NCBI RefSeq assembly: GCF_000718005.1
Contig: NZ_JODV01000004.1
DNA: 64,000 nt
Origin: Actinoalloteichus_B caeruleus
Lineage (GTDB): Bacteria; Actinomycetota; Actinomycetes; Mycobacteriales; Pseudonocardiaceae
Reading direction: 5' to 3' (one strand)
Shown here: positions 8,801 to 17,876 of the stretch, piece by piece
How positions within the stretch are numbered: the first letter of the stretch is position 1
Layout of the letters: each line of letters begins with the position of its first letter
Position numbers and translations under genes: made by a program
The notes under the pieces: generated by a model
What the model saw: only the letters and a program-made list of their open reading frames with translations
What the model was told of the DNA's origin: nothing
Database searches by the model: none

Positions 8801-9469
8801 TCAGCGTTTCGCGTCCCGTCCGGCACCCGGAGCGGTGGCGGTGCCGGTGTAGATGAAGACGCCCACCGAGCTCGGGAGCCCCTCGAGGGCGAGCGGCATG
8901 GTGCGCTCGTGGGCGCGGTGGAGACCCCTCCGCTCGTAGAACTCGTAGGTGCACAGCGAGTCGGTGAAGAGGTGGTAGTCATCGCGACCTGAGGCCCGCA
9001 GGTGGTCCGTGAAGTGGGTCAGCAGCTGCTTGCCGACGCCGGTCCCCCGCGTGGCGGAATCCACGACGAAGAGGGTGAGTTCGTCGCCGAGGGTCCCGCC
9101 AGCGTCCCGTCGCAGGCCCGCGTAGGTGCGGGCGAAGGTGAAGTACTGGCCCAGGGAGCGGTAGTGCCCGAATCCCGTCAGGGCGATCATCGCGGCGTGC
9201 CCGGCCAGGCGAAGCCGGTCGCGGGCCCGACGCGCGAACGGGGGGTGGCCCTCGACCCGTCCCATCACGATGCCGACCGCGCGTCCGTCGAGGACCGCGA
9301 CCCGCGTGTACGTGCTCGCGACGAGGCACTGGCGCAGGTAGATCTCGAGCGCGTGGCGCAGGAGTCGTGGGGTGCCCGCGTAGCGGTGGATGTGGAACGC
9401 CTCGTTGATCATGGCCTTGACCCGAGGAGCGTCGGACTCCCGGTAGGGCCGGTACGTGACCTCGGCCAT
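8801..9469 (-). CDS. GNAT-family N-acetyltransferase
   Basis: A 222-residue protein with a GNAT core: the beta4 strand ELTLFVVDSATRGTGVGKQLL (about residues 129-149) carries the acetyl-CoA pyrophosphate loop RGTGVG, followed by YHLFTDSLCTYEFYERRGL, the usual alpha4-beta6 element. An ITLxG-like helical insert before it (RARDRLRLAGHAAMIALTGF) is seen in a large actinobacterial subgroup. Start ATG 9469 is preceded by AGGGAGG. It is divergent from the MFS-TetR operon and its promoter lies next to the palindromic operator at 9513-9544, so it may share TetR control. Substrate unknown. Confidence 0.85.
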   Translation of the reverse strand: MAEVTYRPYRESDAPRVKAMINEAFHIHRYAGTPRLLRHALEIYLRQCLVASTYTRVAVLDGRAVGIVMGRVEGHPPFARRARDRLRLAGHAAMIALTGFGHYRSLGQYFTFARTYAGLRRDAGGTLGDELTLFVVDSATRGTGVGKQLLTHFTDHLRASGRDDYHLFTDSLCTYEFYERRGLHRAHERTMPLALEGLPSSVGVFIYTGTATAPGAGRDAKR

Positions 9470-9512
9470 GGCGGACCTCCCTGGTGGTGAGCGGCGGGGT
9501 GGGTCAATCGAC

Positions 9513-9544
9513 TGTTACTGTACCGACTAGTCAGTACAGTAACA
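9513..9544. promoter_or_regulatory. Palindromic TetR-type operator
   Basis: A 32-bp near-perfect palindrome centred on CTAG (9527-9530). The outer arms are TGTTACTGTAC (9513-9523) and GTACAGTAACA (9534-9544), and only one base pair (9524/9533) fails. It lies 16 bp before the MFS start and 43 bp before the divergent GNAT start. A TetR gene ends the MFS operon, so this is the obvious autoregulatory operator. Presence of the palindrome is seen; the binding partner is inferred. Confidence 0.8.
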
Positions 9545-9560
9545 CCGAGGAGTGACGGAC

Positions 9561-11063
9561 GTGGCAGGGATGAGCGACGCGCGACGCTGGGCGAGCCTGG
9601 GAGTGCTGGTGGCAGCCGTGCTGCTGCTCGCGATCGACAGCACCGTGCTGTACCTGGCCGTGCCGTCACTGACCCAGGACCTGGGCGCGAGCGCGACCGA
9701 GGTGCTGTGGATCGGTGACATCTACTCGTTGGCGCTGGCCGGGCTCCTCGTGACGATGGGCAACGTCGCCGACCGCATCGGACGCCGGAGGCTCCTGTTG
9801 ATCGGGGCGTCGGCGTTCGGCGGGGCCTCCGCCCTGGCGGCCTTCGCCGTCAGCCCGGAGATGCTGATCGTCGCCCGCCTGTTGCTCGGTGTCGCCGGCG
9901 CCACCATCATGCCCTCGACGCTGTCGCTCATCCGCAACATCTTCACCGACCAGGTGGAACGAACGCGGGCGATCGCGCTCTGGTCCGCGGCGGCGGCGAG
10001 CGGGATCGCCCTGGGTCCCCTGGTGGGTGGCGCCCTGCTGCAGAACTTCTGGTGGGGCTCGGTGTTCCTCATCAACATCCCGATCACCCTCGCGCTGGTG
10101 GTGGCCGGTCTCGCGCTGCTCCCCGAGTCCCGCAATCCGAACCCCGCCCGGTTCGACCTGCTCTCGAGCTTCCTGTCGATGGTGGCGATCGTGCCGTTCG
10201 TGTACGTCATCAAGAAGGCCGTGGGCGGGGACGTCGACCTCGTGGTCGGTGTCGCGCTCCTGCTGAGCGTCGTCGGAGCGGTCCTGTTCGTCCGGCGTCA
10301 GCGGTCCACCGCCTCGCCGATGATCGATGTCGACCTCTTCCGCGTTCCCGAGTTCAGCGGCGCGGTCCTGGTCAACTTCATCACCATCTTCGCCCTCAGC
10401 GGGCTGCTGTTCTTCTTCGCGCAGTACCTGCAACTCGGACGCGGGATGAGCCCACTCCAGGCCGGCGTGGCACAGCTGCCCGTCGCGGTGGCCGCCATGA
10501 TCGTGGTCGTCCTGGTCGGCCGCGCGTTGCGGCTCCTCGGTCGAGGACAAGCGATCTCGGTGGCGCTGGTCGTCGCGGCCGCCGGGCTCCTCCTGCTGGC
10601 CCTGGCCGAGACGGCCGACGGCTTCGGCTGGATCGCCCTGGCGCTCGTCCCGATCGGGCTGGGGATCGGCCTGGCCGAGACCCTCAGCGTCGACGCGGTC
10701 GTGTCCGCCGTGAAGCCGACGAAGGCCGGCGCGGCGGCCTCCATCTCCGAGACGGCGTACGAGCTCGGCGTCGCGCTCGGGATCGCCGTCCTCGGTTCGA
10801 TCGTCACCGCGCTCTACCGCTCCAGCCTCGACCTCTCGCAGGTGGCGTTGCCCGAGCTGGTCCGGGCACAGGTCGAGGACTCCCTCGCCGGCGCGGTCGC
10901 CGCGTTGGAGCCCGGCTCGCCGGCTCTCGGCCTGGCCCAGGGCGCCTTCGTGTCGGGCATGCAGGTCACCACGGTCATCGCCGCTGGGATCCTCGCCCTC
11001 GCCGCCGTGGTTGCATGGCGGTTCATCCCCGCCACCCGGACCACCACGCCGGTCGAGCACTGA
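9561..11063 (+). CDS. MFS drug/H+ antiporter, DHA2 family (14 helices)
   Basis: A 500-residue integral membrane exporter. It has the MFS motif A-like GNVADRIGRRRLLLIGASAF (about residues 73-92), the DHA motif C-like LGPLVGGALL (about 150-159), the family's N-terminal LAIDSTVLYLAVPSL (about 26-40), and enough hydrophobic segments for 14 helices. GTG 9561 is chosen because GAGGA (9547-9551) gives it normal spacing, while the upstream in-frame GTG 9552 would sit on the ribosome site. It is followed after 10 bp by a TetR repressor, and the pair is probably induced by the exported compound through the operator at 9513-9544. Whether it exports the enediyne is unknown. Confidence 0.9.
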   Translation: MAGMSDARRWASLGVLVAAVLLLAIDSTVLYLAVPSLTQDLGASATEVLWIGDIYSLALAGLLVTMGNVADRIGRRRLLLIGASAFGGASALAAFAVSPEMLIVARLLLGVAGATIMPSTLSLIRNIFTDQVERTRAIALWSAAAASGIALGPLVGGALLQNFWWGSVFLINIPITLALVVAGLALLPESRNPNPARFDLLSSFLSMVAIVPFVYVIKKAVGGDVDLVVGVALLLSVVGAVLFVRRQRSTASPMIDVDLFRVPEFSGAVLVNFITIFALSGLLFFFAQYLQLGRGMSPLQAGVAQLPVAVAAMIVVVLVGRALRLLGRGQAISVALVVAAAGLLLLALAETADGFGWIALALVPIGLGIGLAETLSVDAVVSAVKPTKAGAAASISETAYELGVALGIAVLGSIVTALYRSSLDLSQVALPELVRAQVEDSLAGAVAALEPGSPALGLAQGAFVSGMQVTTVIAAGILALAAVVAWRFIPATRTTTPVEH

Positions 11064-11073
11064 AGGAGAACCG

Positions 11074-11652
11074 ATGGGTCGCACCGAAGGGCGCACCGCC
11101 GAGGACACCAAACGCCTGATCCTCCGTGCGGCCGCCCAGGTCATCCGCCGCGACGGGTTGGCCGCGAGCCTCGATGACATCGCGGCAGAGGCGGGGGTGT
11201 CCAAGGGCGGGTTGGTGTACCACTTCCGCAGCAAGCAGGCGCTGCTCGTCGCCCTGGGCGAGTCCATCGCCCGGGGTTTCGAGGCGCTGGTCACCAGCAG
11301 GATCGACCCCTCGGACACCCGTCCAGGACGTCTGACCCGCGCCTACATCCGGGCCTGCTTCGCCGATGTCGAGGACCCGGTCGCCATGCGGGACAACATC
11401 GCGATAGCCGCGCACCTGATCAGCGATGATGACCTCCAGGAGCTCGCCGACCGGGACGGACGCCGCTGGCGGGCACGGCTCCGCGAGGACGGCCTGCCCG
11501 ACCGGACGATCACCCTCGTCATCGCCGCGTGCGACGGGGTGAGCACCGGCCCCCTGTGGGGTTCGGCGCTCGACGGCGACGACGTCCGCGAACTGGAGAG
11601 GGACCTGATCGGTCTCACCGAGTCGGGTCCTGGGCCCGGCTCGGGCGGATAG
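11074..11652 (+). CDS. TetR/AcrR-family transcriptional repressor
   Basis: A 192-residue repressor. The N-terminal helix-turn-helix is typical: KRLILRAAAQVIRRDGLAASL, then DIAAEAGVSKGGLVYHFRSK (residues about 34-53). The C-terminal ligand domain resembles QacR/YbiH-like actinobacterial regulators. ATG 11074 has AAGGAGAA upstream and follows the MFS stop by 10 bp, so the two are cotranscribed. Likely represses its own operon, and perhaps the divergent GNAT gene, through the palindrome at 9513-9544. Confidence 0.9.
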   Translation: MGRTEGRTAEDTKRLILRAAAQVIRRDGLAASLDDIAAEAGVSKGGLVYHFRSKQALLVALGESIARGFEALVTSRIDPSDTRPGRLTRAYIRACFADVEDPVAMRDNIAIAAHLISDDDLQELADRDGRRWRARLREDGLPDRTITLVIAACDGVSTGPLWGSALDGDDVRELERDLIGLTESGPGPGSGG

Positions 11653-12266
11653 GGGACCGCCCCGCACCGATCCCGCCCGTCGTGGACCGGAACCAGGCGA
11701 CCCACCCGGGGGCCTGGCACACGGGGGACTCCCAGCGGCGACCCGGACGGCGACGTCGGGTGCACCGCGCGCTCACGGTCTGACCGCGCGCCTCGGCGGG
11801 CGTCCCGGTCGCGCCCCGGGCCACCGGTAGCCGGTCGAGGACGGGCACGTCAGTCGCGGTCAGCCAGGCGGGTACCGCGCTCGTCCCGTATGCCGTCCCG
11901 TCGACGCGCGCGCCACGCGGCCGGTGTCCACCCCGGCCTCGGGTAGTGCTGGGACCACTGTCGGCGGCAGCCGACCGGGCAGGCGTCGACACCGGATGTG
12001 GCGGGGCAGGTGGGGAGGGTCCGCGCACTCGTCCGTACGCCACCCGCCACCCGCCACCACCCAGGACACGCGGATTGCCCGACGTGGACGAGCAACGCCC
12101 GCACACCCAACCGACCCGGCGGCGCCTCGCGGCCCCGCCCTGCCTGGCCGGTGGCCGAGTACCGTCCGAGGAACCACGCCAGGGTGATCAGCTCGTCGGT
12201 CGCCCTTCGACGACGAGCAGTGCCGCCGGGGTTGTCGCCGGTGGACGGAAGTGCGGGGATCGGGTC
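11653..12266. other. Intergenic stretch without a recognisable gene
   Basis: About 610 bp between the TetR gene and the decayed uridine kinase. Frames lack coding-type third-base bias; no clear element seen. Confidence 0.55.
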
Positions 12267-13064
12267 ATGGGAGCCAACCGCGCGCGAGTGCACCGGTCCG
12301 TTTCGACGTGGACGCAGCCGACACCGCCTCCCTGTTCGCCTGCTCGCACCGCGCTCATCGCCACGATCGCGGACCAGGTCCTGGCGCTGGGCCCCCATCG
12401 CCTCCGCGTGGCCGTTGACGGCCGCACCGCCGCGGGGAAGACCAGCTTCGGCCATGAACTCGCCGAGCACATCGCTCACCGTCGCCGACCGGTTCTCCGC
12501 GCGCGAGCCTCGATGACGACAAGAAGCCCTGGCGGGACCGGCACCTCGACGATCGTGAGTCCGGCGAAGGCTACTACCGCAACGCGTACGACTACGACGC
12601 CGTGACCGACCTCCCGCTCGATCCGGCTGCTCCCCAGGGCTCGGGAATGTGCGTGCTCTGCGGCATCGACCCGCTGGCCCAGGTGGACCACTCGTCGGTG
12701 ACCACCCGCGCGGCGCCGGATGCCGTGCTCATCGTCGACGGCGTGTTTCGCGTTCCGCGCCGAGATCAACGACCGCTGGGACTTCCGCGGCTGGCTGGAC
12801 ATCGGTGCTGACCTGTCCATCCAGCGAGGGACCGCACGGGACCAGGACTGGACGGATTCCGACGCCGAGGCCCTGCACCTCGACCGCTACCTGGGCGCCG
12901 AACGGGTCCACATCGCCGAGGCCGATCCCATGCGGGTGGCGGACGTCGTCATCGACAACCGCGTGCTCGAGCACGCCCACGTGCGACGCCGAACGCCCGC
13001 CTGCGGTCACCCGGACGCACGACAGGCACGGTGCCGGACGGGGTGCGGGGCATCGCCGCGATAG
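12267..13064 (+). pseudogene. Uridine kinase-like gene with two frameshifts
   Basis: Three pieces align in order with actinobacterial uridine kinase-like proteins. Frame 3 from ATG 12267 gives the P-loop VAVDGRTAAGKTSF. Frame 2 (about 12515-12755) gives DDKKPWRDRHLDD, GEGYYRNAYDYDAV and DAVLIVDGVF. Frame 3 again (about 12750-13010) gives FRAEINDRWDFRGWLDI, ALHLDRYLGAERVHIAE and VVIDNR. The order and spacing are intact, so only two indels separate it from a full-length kinase that would phosphorylate uridine/cytidine. The third-base bias is eroded compared with neighbours, which favours true decay over sequencing error. Confidence 0.75.
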
Positions 13065-13405
13065 CGGGAGGACGTTTCCCCATTCGAATGACGCTGGGTA
13101 CGAGTACTGGGCACGAGTACTCATCTCGACGCGAAAAGCGCGGGCGAGGCAGGACGAGGGGCCTTTGCTCAACCGCGAGCAGGGGCTGGCCGGAGATGTC
13201 CCCGAGTCCACGGTCAATTCGTCCCCGAACTCGGTGCCGCGCGCTTGTCGTCCCTCGGCGGCCGTCCGGGCGGAGGAATGGCGAGGCGGTCACCCGCTCT
13301 CGGCCATGTTCAACATATAGCGCACTGGTGGTCTTGCGGCAAGACCCCGGTCGTGCCGCAGAATCGCCGGCCGAAGCCAGAACCTACGGAAACGGGTGGC
13401 GTGGA
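13065..13405. other. Leader/intergenic region of the glycosyltransferase gene
   Basis: 341 bp. Contains two direct copies of ACGAGTACT (13100-13108 and 13113-13121) with a 13-bp period, and a TATAGC -10-like hexamer near 13316. No gene. Confidence 0.5.
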
Positions 13406-14641
13406 ATGCGGGTGCTGTTGTCGACCTACGGGTCGCGTGGGGATGTCGAACCGCTGGTGGGGCTCGCGGTGCGACTGCGGGAAGCGGGAGCGGAGGTGCG
13501 GGTGTGCGCACCGCCGGACGAGGACTTCGCCCGGCGGTTGGGCGATGTGGGCGTGCCGGTGGTGGGCGTCAGCGAGTCGGCCCGGGTGTGGACGAAGGCG
13601 GCCCCTCCGGCGGAGGCCCTGCCCCGACGGGCGGCCGAGGTGATCGCCGGGCAGTTCGAGGCGGTCGCCTCGGCGGCCGAGGGATGCGACGTGCTGGTGG
13701 CGACGGGGATGATGCCGGCCGCTGCCGGTGCGCTGTCGGTGGCCGAGCTGCTGGGCATCCCCTCCGTGTCCGTGACCTTCCAGCAGCTGACCCTGCCAGC
13801 GCCGCACCGGCGGCCGCTGGCGTACCCGGGCCGGCCGTTCCCACCGGACGTGACGGACAACCGGGTGCTCTGGGACCTGGACGCCCGCAACATCGACGCG
13901 CTGTTCGGCGAGGCGCTGAACACGAACCGGGTGGCGGCCGGCCTGCCTCGGGTGGACGGCGTCCGCGACTACGTCGTCGGCGTCCGGCCGTGGCTGGCGA
14001 CGGACCCGGTCCTGGATCCGTGGCAGGAGACCCCGGGACTCGACGTGGTCCAGACCGGGGCGTGGGTGCTGCCGGACGAGCGCCCGCTCCCGGCCGAGTT
14101 GGTGGCGTTCCTGGACGCCGGCGAGCCGCCGGTCCACGTGGGCTTCGGCAGCATGCCCATGCACGCCTCGACCGACGTGGCCCAGGTGGCCGTCGAGGCG
14201 GTCCGCGCGCAGGGCCGCCGCATCGTCCTCGGTCGGGGCTGGGCGGATCTGTCCCTGATCGGCGGTGGGGACGACCACATCGCCGTCGGCGAGGTCAACC
14301 ACCAGGCGCTGTTCCGCCGGGTGGCCGCCGTCGTGCACCACGGTGGTGCGGGCACCACCACCACGGCCACCCAGGTTGGGGTGCCCCAGGTCGTCGTCCC
14401 CCAGTTGGCGGACCAGCCGTACTGGGCGGGCCGGGTGGCCGACCTGGGCATCGGCTCGGCACACGACGGTCCGACCCCGACCGTCGGGTCGCTGTCGTCG
14501 GCGCTCGCGACCGCCTTGGCTCCCGAGACCCGCGCCAGGGCGGCCGCTGTCGCGGCCACGATCCGCACCGACGGCGCCGCGGTGGCCGCGCGTCTGTTGT
14601 TCGACGCCGCCGGAGGAGGAGCGGGGGCGGGGTCATCGTGA
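13406..14641 (+). CDS. UGT/GT1-family glycosyltransferase (vancomycin GtfB-like)
   Basis: A 411-residue GT-B enzyme. The N-terminus MRVLLSTYGSRGDVEPLVGLA is the classical start of actinomycete natural-product glycosyltransferases (acceptor-binding half). The donor half has VHVGFGSMPM (about residues 247-256) and the nucleotide-sugar signature VVHHGGAGTTTTAT with downstream VVVPQLADQPYWA (about 311-340), in which the HHGGAGT motif contacts the donor phosphate and sugar. ATG 13406 fits the family start exactly. It is isolated, 12 kb left of the enediyne PKS, so it may glycosylate another metabolite (including macrolide inactivation) rather than the enediyne; a role in the cluster is possible because no other glycosyltransferase is in the window. 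Confidence 0.9.
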   Translation: MRVLLSTYGSRGDVEPLVGLAVRLREAGAEVRVCAPPDEDFARRLGDVGVPVVGVSESARVWTKAAPPAEALPRRAAEVIAGQFEAVASAAEGCDVLVATGMMPAAAGALSVAELLGIPSVSVTFQQLTLPAPHRRPLAYPGRPFPPDVTDNRVLWDLDARNIDALFGEALNTNRVAAGLPRVDGVRDYVVGVRPWLATDPVLDPWQETPGLDVVQTGAWVLPDERPLPAELVAFLDAGEPPVHVGFGSMPMHASTDVAQVAVEAVRAQGRRIVLGRGWADLSLIGGGDDHIAVGEVNHQALFRRVAAVVHHGGAGTTTTATQVGVPQVVVPQLADQPYWAGRVADLGIGSAHDGPTPTVGSLSSALATALAPETRARAAAVAATIRTDGAAVAARLLFDAAGGGAGAGSS

Positions 14642-15230
14642 ACCGCGGGGCATCGTCCAGCCGGGCGCCGTGACCGGCACCGCCGCCTCCACCGCACCGC
14701 CCACTCCCCCGCCGGCGACCTCACCTGCCGGTCAGGTCTGGCACGAGCTCGACCCCCTGCCGGGCGGCTCACGACGTGCGGGGAGATCCGCGGTCAGCCA
14801 CCGAGGCCGCCCGTATCGCCGGCGCGGACTCGGCGGAGCGACACGGCGATGCCGGTGGCGCCAGGAGTCGGCAGCACACACGGCCAGGAAGGTCACTGGC
14901 CGGGGCCGGCTTCGCGACCGGGACGCGGGGACGGTCGACCTCGGTGCCGGGGCGGCGAGGGACCCCGTCGCCGACCAGGGCGCTGGCGGCGGGGTCGCTC
15001 GCGGTCGCCACCTCGCCGGGCGACCCGCACCACGGGGTCAGCGGGACTCGTGACCGACCAGGTCGACGAGGAACGGCGAACTGGGGTCGGGCGCCGCGGC
15101 CGGGGCGGGTCGAGCGCCCGCTCAACAGCGCCGGTGCGCGCCCTCGGCGGCGGTCCCGACCAGGTGGCCGCCGCCCCCGCCGCTCGTCCCGCGACGCGAG
15201 CGCCGAGCGGACCCCCAGCCGCCCCGCGCC
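14642..15230. other. Intergenic stretch without a recognisable gene
   Basis: About 590 bp between the glycosyltransferase and the convergent VOC gene. No coding bias in any frame and no clear repeat. Confidence 0.55.
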
Positions 15231-15599
15231 CTACGCCTCCGCCCAGACGCCCAGTTCGTTCCCGCTCGGGTCGGTGAAGTGGAACCGACGTCCACCGGGG
15301 AACTCGTACGGTCCGTTCACCACGTGGCCGCCGGCGTTCCTCACCGCCTCCACGGACCTGTCGAGGTCGGCGGAGTAGAGCAGCACGAGCGGGCCACCCG
15401 TTCGCACCTCGTCGGTTGTTCGGAGTCCGCCTACCTCCGCGTCGCCCCGTGGGCTCCGGATGCCTGCGTACCCGGGTCCGTGGTCGTTGAACCGCCAGCC
15501 GAACGCCTCGCCGTAGAAGCGTTTGGCCCGCTCGAGTTCGGTGACCGCGAGTTCGATGTAGTCGAGGGCGTGGTGCTGGTGCGTGCGGGGTTCGGACAC
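15231..15599 (-). CDS. VOC-superfamily (glyoxalase-like) protein
   Basis: A 122-residue single-module VOC protein of two beta-alpha-beta-beta-beta halves: LDYIELAVTELERAKRFYGEAFGW (first half) and a second half ending in FHFTDPSGNELGVWAEA. His/Glu positions at the start of the first strand and at the final GNELGVW are where metal ligands usually sit. The reaction is not predictable; members include lyases, dioxygenases and antibiotic-binding proteins. I chose GTG 15599 (AGGA about 8 nt upstream) because upstream in-frame residues do not belong to the fold. Confidence 0.8.
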   Translation of the reverse strand: MSEPRTHQHHALDYIELAVTELERAKRFYGEAFGWRFNDHGPGYAGIRSPRGDAEVGGLRTTDEVRTGGPLVLLYSADLDRSVEAVRNAGGHVVNGPYEFPGGRRFHFTDPSGNELGVWAEA

Positions 15600-16100
15600 G
15601 CCCGCATCCTGCACCCCGGGGCCGACGAACCCGCGATCGTGGAGGGCGCCGCCGGGTCGGGAGTTGGATGGCCGGCCGCCGGTTCTGGTCACCGCACGGG
15701 TGGACGTGATCGCTCGGCCGGCGGCGGAACCGGGTGGGGCACGCTCGACCGGTCGACGGGGACCGCTGGATCACGGCAGCGGTGTGGAGCCAGCACCGGT
15801 GACCTCGTCGAAGTCATGCCTTCGCCTTCCAGGGCCAGGTCGAGCACCAGGTCGGCGCCACTGGACCCCGGCCGGGACAGCGTCGCCGGCCCCGGTCCAC
15901 CGATGGCCCGCACCGTCTCGCGTTCAGGACGGGCGAGGCCGCACGCGGACGTCCTCAGTGAGCCCGAAGGGCTCCAGCTGGTCGATGCGGCCACGGCGGG
16001 GCGGTGGGGCGGTGGGGCGGCGGGCGGCACCGGGCCGGGGTGAGCGGTCGTGGCCACCCACCCCGGCCGGGGGGACACCGCCTCGCCCGGCATTCGGTCC
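15600..16100. other. Intergenic stretch with a hairpin and short GC repeats
   Basis: About 500 bp. Holds three copies of a GGGGCGGT-type octamer near 15996-16022 and the inverted repeat listed at 16033-16068; no gene seen. Confidence 0.5.
16033..16068 (-). terminator. Hairpin downstream of secreted hydrolase
   Basis: GGCCGGGGTG (16033-16042) pairs with CACCCCGGCC (16059-16068), 10 bp perfect with a 16-nt loop, about 33 bp past the stop of the minus-strand hydrolase. Confidence 0.45.
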
Positions 16101-17609
16101 TCACCCAGCGGCCGGGGCCTCGCAGGTCAGGTCCCGTTCGGGCATCGTGCCGTCGACCAGGAAGCGGGTGGTGACGTTCAACGCGCAGGGGTTGCCGCCG
16201 AGGACGTACACGCCGTGCCCGCTCCCGTCGACGCTCAGCAGCCGGGATCGCTCGCCGAACTCCTCGTTGAGCAGTTCACCGCCCCGCAGGGGGGTGACCG
16301 GGTCACGCTGGTTCTGCACGACCAGCACGTTGGTCGGCCCGTCGTCGTTGATCTCCACCGGAGGCCCGGCCGGCTCCCGCCAGTAGGCGCAGGGCATGAC
16401 GTTCGCCGTGGCCGCACCGAAGAGCGGGTACTCCACGCGGTCCTCGGCGACGGCCCGCCGGTAGGTCCGCAGGTCCTCGGGCCATTCGACGTCGTTGCAG
16501 GTCACGGCGAGGAAGACCGACCAGGAGTTGTCGTGCGGTGCGGGCGTCCCAGTGGGCGCCGGCCGGTCGTCCTCGGGGCCCGCCTCGGTCCGGGAGAGCA
16601 GTGACTGCCAGGTCTGCGCGGCCTGGCCGTAGGACTGCTCGTGGTAGAGCGTCGCGAAGGTGGACAAGCGGAAGAGGTGGCCGTCGACTTCGCCGACGGG
16701 GGTTTCGTCGAGCCGTTCGGCGAGGGTGAGGTAGGTGGCGCGCACCTCCTCGGGCGTGCGGCCCAGGCCGTAGCTGTCGTGCCGTGCTGCTGCCCAGGCG
16801 GCGAAGTCGGGGAAGGTCTCCTCCATGCCGCTGCCGTAGCGGCGCATCCCGTCGTGGTCCAGGTGCGTGTCGCCGATGTTGCTGTCGAGCACGATCCGGT
16901 CGGAGCGTTCGGGGAACATCGAGGCGTAAGCGGCGCCCAGGGCCGTTCCGTAGGAGTACCCGAGGAAGCTGGCCTTGTCCTCGCCGAGCGCGGCCCGGAT
17001 GCGGTCCAGGTCGCGGGCCTTGTTCGCCGTCGTGAGGTGGCGGAGTCGTCCCTCGTCGTCGTTCGCGGCGCACTTCTCGGCGACGCTCTCGGCGATCCTC
17101 GCCTGCTCGGCGACCGCCGCGTCGTCGACCGCGTAGGGCGGGATGGCACCGTGGTACTGGTCGTCGTCGGTGAAACCGCAGCTCACCGGGGCCGAGTGGC
17201 CGACGCCCCTGGTGTCCATCCCGATGAGGTCGTAGCTGTCGAGGACGCTGGCCGGAATGCCCTGGGAGACCAGGAGCTGGGGTTGGGTCAGCCCGGTTCC
17301 GCCGGGGCCACCCGGGTTCAGCAGCAGTACCCCGCGCCGCCGGTCGGGGTTCTCGCTGGCGAGCCGGGAGATCGTGATGTCGATGTGCTCGCCGTCGGGG
17401 TCGTCGTGGTCCAGGGGCACTGGGACGGTGGCGCAGTCCAACGGGGTCGGGGCGGCGGGGACGTCGTCGGGGCACTCCCCCCACCGCACCTGGGCGGCGG
17501 TCTCCTCCCCGTGTTCGCCGGCCAGGGCGGGTACCCCGGCGACGGCCGTGGCGAGGCCGAGGACGGCGGTCAGGGTCACGCCTCGGGCGGCACTCCGTGG
17601 TCGGTGCAT
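16101..17609 (-). CDS. Secreted alpha/beta-hydrolase, tripeptidyl-aminopeptidase-like (TAP-like C-terminus)
   Basis: A 502-residue exported serine hydrolase. A signal peptide is evident (positively charged start, hydrophobic VTLTAVLGLATAVAGVPALA, cleavage near residue 30). The fold shows the oxyanion region NPGGPGGTG (about 98-106), DLIGMDTRGVGHS, and the nucleophile elbow GYSYG with Ser219. The C-terminal TAP-like region has VVQNQRDPVTPLRGG (catalytic Asp) and DGSGHGVY (catalytic His). Such Streptomyces-type enzymes remove N-terminal peptides from secreted proteins or peptides. Six or more cysteines in the mature part suit an extracellular disulfide-bonded protein. ATG 17609 has GGAG upstream. 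It is divergent from a two-component system that may control it. Confidence 0.85.
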   Translation of the reverse strand: MHRPRSAARGVTLTAVLGLATAVAGVPALAGEHGEETAAQVRWGECPDDVPAAPTPLDCATVPVPLDHDDPDGEHIDITISRLASENPDRRRGVLLLNPGGPGGTGLTQPQLLVSQGIPASVLDSYDLIGMDTRGVGHSAPVSCGFTDDDQYHGAIPPYAVDDAAVAEQARIAESVAEKCAANDDEGRLRHLTTANKARDLDRIRAALGEDKASFLGYSYGTALGAAYASMFPERSDRIVLDSNIGDTHLDHDGMRRYGSGMEETFPDFAAWAAARHDSYGLGRTPEEVRATYLTLAERLDETPVGEVDGHLFRLSTFATLYHEQSYGQAAQTWQSLLSRTEAGPEDDRPAPTGTPAPHDNSWSVFLAVTCNDVEWPEDLRTYRRAVAEDRVEYPLFGAATANVMPCAYWREPAGPPVEINDDGPTNVLVVQNQRDPVTPLRGGELLNEEFGERSRLLSVDGSGHGVYVLGGNPCALNVTTRFLVDGTMPERDLTCEAPAAG

Positions 17610-17864
17610 ACAGCTCCACTCCTCGACGAGGACGCGGTGGACCGCCCGGTGTGGCGTGCTGGTCGCCGTTCGGGTGTGGTTCGTGGGTCCGCACGTCCTC
17701 GGTGTCGTGTCCGTCGTTCTGGTACGGCCCGAGTCTGTCCTTCTGACCCGGCCGGCACATCGGCCTCAGGGCTCGAACCGCCTTCGACGGAAGTCGGACG
17801 CGGTGCCTCGACCCTGGTCGAGGTCCCTGTTCGCCGGACCCGCCCGGCGACGCGCCGCCGTGGC

Positions 17865-17870
17865 GATAAT
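17865..17870 (+). promoter_or_regulatory. -10 element suggesting a leaderless histidine kinase transcript
   Basis: GATAAT ends 6 bp before GTG 17877, so transcription would be expected to begin at or within a base of the start codon. No Shine-Dalgarno sequence precedes that GTG. A clear -35 hexamer is not seen. Confidence 0.4.
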
Positions 17871-17876
17871 GGCGGT

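Noticed and set aside
9666..11318. A 550-codon minus-strand open frame opposite the MFS gene
   Set aside because: Low-complexity Arg/Asp/Gln/Gly sequence, a typical antisense artefact of high GC3.
16641..17876. In-frame upstream extension of the histidine kinase by about 410 codons
   Set aside because: It runs antisense through the secreted hydrolase gene; the kinase starts at GTG 17877 where its first membrane helix begins.
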